A DNA stretch of 64,000 nucleotides from contig CP136068.1 in the NCBI GenBank assembly GCA_032622095.1, positions 184,950,796 through 185,014,795 on the forward strand, read 5' to 3'. The DNA is from Siphonodentalium dalli. Its lineage: Eukaryota; Mollusca; Scaphopoda; Gadilida; Siphonodentaliidae. The notes beneath the pieces were generated by a model, which worked only from the letters and a program-made list of their open reading frames with translations, ran no database searches and was not told where the DNA came from. Numbering within the stretch: position 1 is the first letter of the stretch; each line of letters starts with the position of its first letter. The position numbers and the translations under genes were made by a program. This document shows positions 58,636 through 64,000 of the stretch, one piece after another.

Positions 58636-60323
58636 ATTTTTGGTAAATCACACCCAATTCCCAAGGGTGGCAAACTAATATTTCAGTGATATCCCATTTT
58701 TCGACACGCGCCACTCTTAACAAACAAATCGCGCGGTCGTTTCAATGTAGCTTCAGTTATTATACAAGAGGACATGCATCACCCACCCGCACTCCCCTTA
58801 TACGCCGTCCCTATATATGTGCCTGCTTAGTATATTAGAGGTGCATAGATAGTAACGGCGTATAATGGCAGTGTGTTTGGGGGAAGCAGAGCGCTGTTCG
58901 TGCCCCTGTGACCTCTGGTAATTGAAGCTACTTCGAAGCGCCCGTGCGATTTGTCTGCTGTGAGTTGCGTGTGCCTAACAATGGGGTAATCATTGAACTA
59001 TTCATTCGCCAGCCTTGGGAATCGGTGTGCTTTACCAAAAATCAGGGAACGATTGCAACAATGGGATTGTGCTCTAATTAATGTAACGATAAATTATCAT
59101 GTAACAACTTCACAGCAATCGTGCTATTTTATAGCAATAATTCATTGGGTGGGTTCATACATTTAAGGAAACGCCATCGGGACATCTTTGATTACGCGAT
59201 AGGTTTCTCACGTTTGACCGGAAATTCGCCGAATCCCATATGACATCAGCGCCTACCACGCATGCAGCATCCCCCATCGGGCATAATTTATTGGAAGATT
59301 GTCACATAATCTGCTCATCCCGACAAACGATGCTCATTGTAAATACGATAGTCTCACACAAAGACAACAACTCGTGAATCACTTAGGCCAAAGAAAAACA
59401 TACTTGTGGTTTGGGTTTTCATACCTACCCTATTTCAAACACCCTACCATAATTATTTTTTTCGTGGTTTTCGAGAGATTTCTGAATTTTTTTATAAAAA
59501 AAAACAAAAATAATTTCCACTGTCTCAGAATGAGTTGTTAGCTGTCAAAGCATCATTTTTTTTACAGTTTATACAAAGATATACAAAATTAATATATCAA
59601 AATCTTGCAGAAGATAAGAAAAGCCATGATATGTCAAAAATAAAAATAAAATAAATTAAAAAAATAAAATGTTTAGCCTATACATCTCTAAGTTTTTCTG
59701 CCATGTAACCCAAACCAGACATTTATTTTACATTGGCCTGATATTTAGTAACATTAATCGAACGCACACTATGTACTGCCGGGAGATAATTTTCGGGTAG
59801 ATATATGTTTCTGACAATTGAGGCGTTCACGTAATTACACTGTATTGCCGGGACCATAATTTTTGGGTAGATTTGTTTCTGATAATTGGGGCGTTCGCGT
59901 AATTACACTGTGTTGGCGGGAGATAATTTTCGGGTAGATTTGTTTTTGATAATTGAGGCGTTCACGTAATTTGTTGGAGGTTTGATACGTTATCTGCTCA
60001 TCCTCGGCAAATGATGCACACTGTTAATGCATGCGACATCGCCACCTATACATTACAGCTCGCCAATCACCAGTAGTTAGCAACAAACGTACACCCCAGC
60101 GCCTGGAGATGATAGACACGATGTATTTGTTATATTTAACGTACACACCAGCGCCTGGAGATGATAGACACGATGTATTTGTGATATCTGAGGTCTTAAT
60201 GGAGTCCTTAAAATTCCATTCTGTAGATTAGAGAACATTTTGAACCAACGTATCAACTTCAGATTAAGTTTGACGAAACACAACTAAACTGTTTACTACA
60301 CATGGGCTTGATGTTAATGTAGT

Positions 60324-60347
60324 GGGGGGGGGGGGGGGGGGGGGGGG
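60324..60347. repeat. Poly-G tract of 24
   Basis: Uninterrupted run of G; length is likely to be unreliable in sequencing. Confidence 0.95.
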
Positions 60348-61258
60348 TAAAATAAAAATAAAAACGGACTCGCCACTTGAATTTTTTTTCTCTTTTGACA
60401 TAATTCTATAGAAGCTAGGGGAACCAGGTGGCATCGAACACATTTTTCAGACACGTATGACGGGTTTTTACCTTTGGTCATTTTTGAGACACACCCACCC
60501 CTCGACCATAATTTTCTTCCGTTTTAGCAGGTTATTTTCCAACCATTTTTTGACACCCACCCCTAGAAACACGAAATAAAAAAAAATCGGAAGAATATTA
60601 GAATGTTCGGAAGAATATTAGAATGTTCACCATTTATGTTCACCACATCAGCCGAGTTTGACAATTATGCATTTTATGTTTAGAGTGACCTATAAACCGA
60701 CATATACCGAGAATTTAGTAATTTTACAACCAGAAAACAATATGTACTGACTGTCTAAATGCAGTTTTGATATTAAAATTACATTATCAGTCAGTTTTAA
60801 GGCCAAAATAGTTGAACAATATACAGCAATATAGAGAAAAGTTTGTTTTGAGTTGTGGAAAAATTTGCTTTGGTGTCCTCTTTGCCAAGCACCCACCCCC
60901 TCATACGTGCGGCGAAATTCCACGAAGGACTATGACGCGACAGAAGTCTTGTTGGAACTTGGACTGGCTAATGACGACGGGTGTGCGGATTCGGGTATGT
61001 CTATTATGTAAGAATACACTAACCCTAAATTTATGTTCGTGTTGACTGATATAAACATGGGTGATTAGAGTGGTTGAACAATTTTGTCAACATGAAAAGA
61101 CACATTTAGAATGGATCTATAATTTTTCTTGAAATTGTCTTTATTTCCTCTTTGGTTCTGATAAGGAAATAAATATTAATTTTGTTAAATCCCATCAGTT
61201 TCGAGATCGTTTATGATTATGTGACAAATTCGTCGCAATTCTATCCGAAATGTATTAA

Positions 61259-61343
61259 CCTCGTCCACTATAAATTCGATTCGATCTCCCTATAGAACGC
61301 TCGGCTCGAATCGAATTTATTGCACTCGGTTAATAAATTTCGT
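61259..61343. repeat. Short hairpin
   Basis: AATTCGATTCGATC and complement face each other around a 25-base loop; outer ACCTCG/CGGTTA-like bases pair weakly. Probably a small foldback element. Confidence 0.6.
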
Positions 61344-62373
61344 ATATAATTGCGACTCATCAGAGATCCTATATTTATGTGAGTGCAAAACAGGTCATAT
61401 TTCAGGTTACTGTATAGGTTCCCAGACGACAATGATAAAATGTTACTTGGCCTTGTTCGTGTTGTATATCGTTAGGGCGGTATACATATGGTATTACTAT
61501 CATTGGAGATATATTGTGAAATATGAGGGCGACTGGGTTCTTTTTTGTCGAAAGTCGTAATTGATTTCGCTTGCAGATAACGGGGGACAAGTGTATACAT
61601 GTATAGAATACATGTACAAGTAAGGACAGTGGTTCTGTGTGTCTCCTATATTTTTTATAGCGAAGTCTGCCGGTACAACATTCCTTGTGATAGGGGCGAT
61701 GGCCACGAGTAAATCCACGAGGTCTGTATAAAACGTCCATGAGTTATGTACAAACTCAAGACAAAATCGGTAACGAACTATTGCGGACGTACGGAGCGAT
61801 GACTATCAATATCGCTATTCAGCGATTTACATCGGTGGCCGCCGCGCGATTTAGTGTGCGTCGAATAGATTAAACCAAGGCCGATATCTGTGCGACGCTC
61901 ACACACGAAATCAACACGGTGTTCACGGTCATCGCTACACGAAGGCACTATATTGGCATCGCAGACCATAAACTGAGAGGGCCAAAGGACGTGTATACTA
62001 TTGCAGTTTGAAAGCGCGCTTCTATTGTGGACAAACGCGCCGTGTTGACATTCTGGTTGTAAACGCTATTTTAACTCAGTATGTATTGGAATGCAGGTTG
62101 ATGGTAGGGGGATTGCTTGATGTGTTCCAATCGAAAGGAAAATCAAGTTCATACGAAGCTTATTTAATGTTTTATTATAACGGGTGCTGCATCTTTACTG
62201 TAAAACCTTCAAAAGGACCTGGTTATTTCTGCAATATACTTGTAAATTAAATTGCGACCAGATATTTTGTGCTTCAAATTGAAATTTAAAAATTACATGA
62301 TTTACAATTATCCATAATCTCAAATTAGAAGTTGTCCTTCGATTACGGATTTATAATATTCAAAGAAGATAAG

Positions 62374-62661
62374 ATGGCGACCTTGTTGGTAATCGTGTTA
62401 ATCCTTCAAATGGCGTCATTTAGCCACAACTCCTGTCTCCATGACGACGGACGTGAAAACAGTGTGCTTCAGAATCTGACGAGCATTTACACAGAAAACT
62501 TAAAGCGGTGTGGGAATCTCTGTAAATATATGAGGCTTTGTAATGGAACCAGATTCGACGGAATACACAGGGAGTGTCATCTCATGGCGATATCCGGAAA
62601 TGCTGTCATTACGGACATATGTGGCAGTGATTCTATATATACATTCGGCGACAGAGGACGG
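62374..62661 (+). CDS. Secreted PAN/apple-like protein, first exon (gene continues)
   Basis: ATG at 62374 (context AAGATGGCG) opens 96 codons up to a CGG-GTATGT donor at 62662. MATLLVIVLILQMASFSHNS is a signal peptide. The mature part has cysteines at residues 21, 46, 50, 56, 68 and 83; RCGNLCKYMRLCNGTRFDGI followed by HRECHL is the C...C...C-x-x-x-x-F-x...C-x-L pattern of PAN/apple domains, which bind proteins or carbohydrates. N-L-T (34) and N-G-T (57) are glycosylation sequons. Without splicing the frame stops 12 bases after the donor, which supports splicing there. No further exon is seen before 64000. Domain assignment is moderate: PAN modules are weakly conserved. Confidence 0.65.
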
Positions 62662-63832
62662 GTATGTTTTTAGTTCAGCTCTTGCTATATCAAATGTATT
62701 CTCCCAGTCAGTTAAAAAGTGTACACCAAAATGGTCTATTATTGATTTGGAGGAATGATGAGGTGGTAAAACAGAATACACACACATATAAAGTATTTAC
62801 TGAGGGAACAGTTTAGATAATAATGGTCGTTTGTTGAACTTATTATCTGAACATTTCCAATGATGCTTCAGTATAGAAATGGTTAAACATATTTTATGTC
62901 AATTTCTGAATGGTATATAAATAATAATTTATTAAATAGTTACAGTATAATAGATACAACAATTGGGAGTACCATCACTTAAGTGTGTAGAGTAATATAA
63001 GATATGTCATTATTTTTCACCAGATAAATCCAAAGAAATTCTTTGTTGAAAATCTGATGCAACATTTGCCTGGATTAATTCAAAACGCGCGCCTGCCCCT
63101 TAATCGCGTATGGTACGCGAACATGGTTTTATATATACACATGGTATATCCGTATAATCAAAAGAAATGGGAGAAAAATGGGAAAGGGAAAACAACATTT
63201 TTGGTGCAGAAGTGGCAAAGAAAGACCTAAAATAATTACTCAGTTATCATACTTGTTACTTAATCAAACTCGTTTTAATCTTCAGTTTGCAATAGCTGTT
63301 TTTTTTTATCTTTTATAATTATATTTTGTCTGTTAATCGGAGCAAGTTTAGACCTTATAGTATACGTTGATACTATTATGCATATAGTAATGTGTTATCA
63401 CCTTATCTTACTTATTTTAACTGGCATTTTTAAATTTAGATTGTGTTGCTTGTTTCTGTTTATTGTATTATATTTACATACTAAGTGTGATTATCACAAA
63501 ATCCAGCATTCTGATTGGTCGGCGCCCACGTGGCCAGTTGCAGTTATTTCTCGGTGAACGCGCAACAGCTCATAACACCACTAAATTTACACCAGGCTCA
63601 TAATTACATCGACGCGTCATAGGTTTAGGAAAGACGAACGCATAATGTTTTGGGCGTATTTGGACTCGCGCAGGATTGACTTAATAAATCATCGGGTTTC
63701 AATATAAAGAGAAATTGTTCCTGTTAACTTTTGCCAAGGGTGCTATGTTATATTTTGGGCTGGTTTTGTCACGATATACTTTTCGATTTAAATACATTTA
63801 CAAAAGTTGATTTTTCGCTAAATGTAAATAAA
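62662..63832 (+). other. Probable intron of the PAN-like gene
   Basis: AT-rich, with no second exon recognised. A GC-richer patch with ATTCTGATTGGTC and CCCACGTGGCC lies at 63505-63545 (CACGTG and an inverted CCAAT); this could be regulatory or part of a repeat. Confidence 0.45.
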
Positions 63833-63996
63833 TATAAGGATTAACTGTCATGTGGACTGTTTTTACGGAGATGTAACTGTGAGGTAAGTGGTCATAACTT
63901 GTGTAAAACCCTCCTTCGGGTTTTACACAAGTTATGACCACTTACCTCACGGTTACATCTCCATAAAAACAGTCCACATGACAGTTAATCCTTATA
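63833..63996. repeat. Near-perfect palindrome at window end
   Basis: Arms of about 78 bp: TATAAGGATTAACTGTCATG ... GTGTAAAACCC and complement, with a short TCCTTC loop near 63914. Only one or two mismatches (ACTGTGAGG versus ACCGTGAGG; one extra base change near TTTTACGG/TTTTATGG). It has the look of a foldback MITE or an imperfectly resolved hairpin. Confidence 0.88.
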
Positions 63997-64000
63997 CCAT

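Larger units (their letters stand above)
57830..62373. other. Intergenic region between divergent genes
   Basis: Holds simple and tandem repeats but no recognised gene: (TA)n at 58595-58633, a roughly 75-bp unit repeated three times at 59755-59975 (CGGGTAGAT...TTCACGTAATT), a tandem pair of about 60 bp at 60087-60185 (CAGCGCCTGGAGATGATAGA), a 24-base poly-G at 60324-60347, and a hairpin at 61259-61343. A non-ATG frame at 62008-62250 has no recognisable domain. Confidence 0.55.

Noticed and set aside
61402-61740. Minus-strand open frame of about 110 codons upstream of the PAN-like gene
   Set aside because: No recognisable domain, composition like random intergenic DNA, and no splice or start context.
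62008-62250. 80-codon plus-strand frame just before the PAN-like exon
   Set aside because: It begins at a non-ATG codon, has no signal peptide or domain, and does not splice in phase into the next exon.
1-64000. tRNA or rRNA genes
   Set aside because: I looked for conserved tRNA A/B boxes and rRNA-like blocks by eye and saw none; a covariance-model search would be needed to exclude them.

Overview
This is animal genomic DNA with no prokaryotic signal: genes are split by GT..AG introns of up to 5.9 kb, coding density is very low, and most of the window is transposons, foldback elements and minisatellites. The repeat vocabulary (GGGCCATAACTC-type repeats, Helitron units, many short foldbacks) together with a fibrinogen-related lectin gene suggests a marine mollusc, probably a bivalve. 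The taxon is an inference; no diagnostic gene is present.

Three host genes can be supported. (1) A TMEM106-family single-pass membrane protein gene on the minus strand, with five phase-compatible exons between 25168 and 13258. The last coding exon was not found. (2) A secreted fibrinogen-related protein gene on the minus strand with three exons (57705-57574, 52005-51901, 47893-47205): signal peptide, Lys/Glu-rich linker, EGF-like module, fibrinogen C-terminal domain. Splice phases join perfectly, but exon 2 carries an apparent 1-base deletion. (3) The first exon of a secreted PAN/apple-like protein on the plus strand (62374-62661), divergent from gene 2 and continuing past the window.

Layout. 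1-9.7 kb: mobile elements and minisatellites (a 9-bp-TSD transposon, TTAA elements, two 8-bp-TSD foldback MITEs, a 46-bp minisatellite split by a piggyBac-like element, a 161-bp satellite). 9.7-25.2 kb: TMEM106 gene and its repeat-rich introns. 25.2-30.9 kb: a TIR element, a 1.35-kb hAT-like element with a perfect 8-bp TSD, a decayed LINE and a possible promoter. 30.9-35.0 kb: a 4.1-kb hAT-like element with a perfect 8-bp TSD, containing a second nested 8-bp-TSD element and a palindrome with arms of about 0.8 kb. 35.7-37.3 kb: a 5'-truncated LINE with an internal 135-bp inverted copy. 38.2-40.5 kb: a foldback element with arms of about 300 bp. 41.5-47.0 kb: a composite head-to-tail Helitron array (A-B x10-A). 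47.2-57.7 kb: fibrinogen-related gene, with TTAA MITEs in intron 2 and a large minisatellite plus segmental duplication in intron 1. 57.7-64 kb: intergenic DNA, PAN-like exon, and a near-perfect palindrome at the end.

The genes do not form a pathway. The fibrinogen-related and PAN-like genes are both predicted secreted recognition or adhesion-type proteins in a head-to-head arrangement, which may hint at an immune or lectin cluster; that is inference only.
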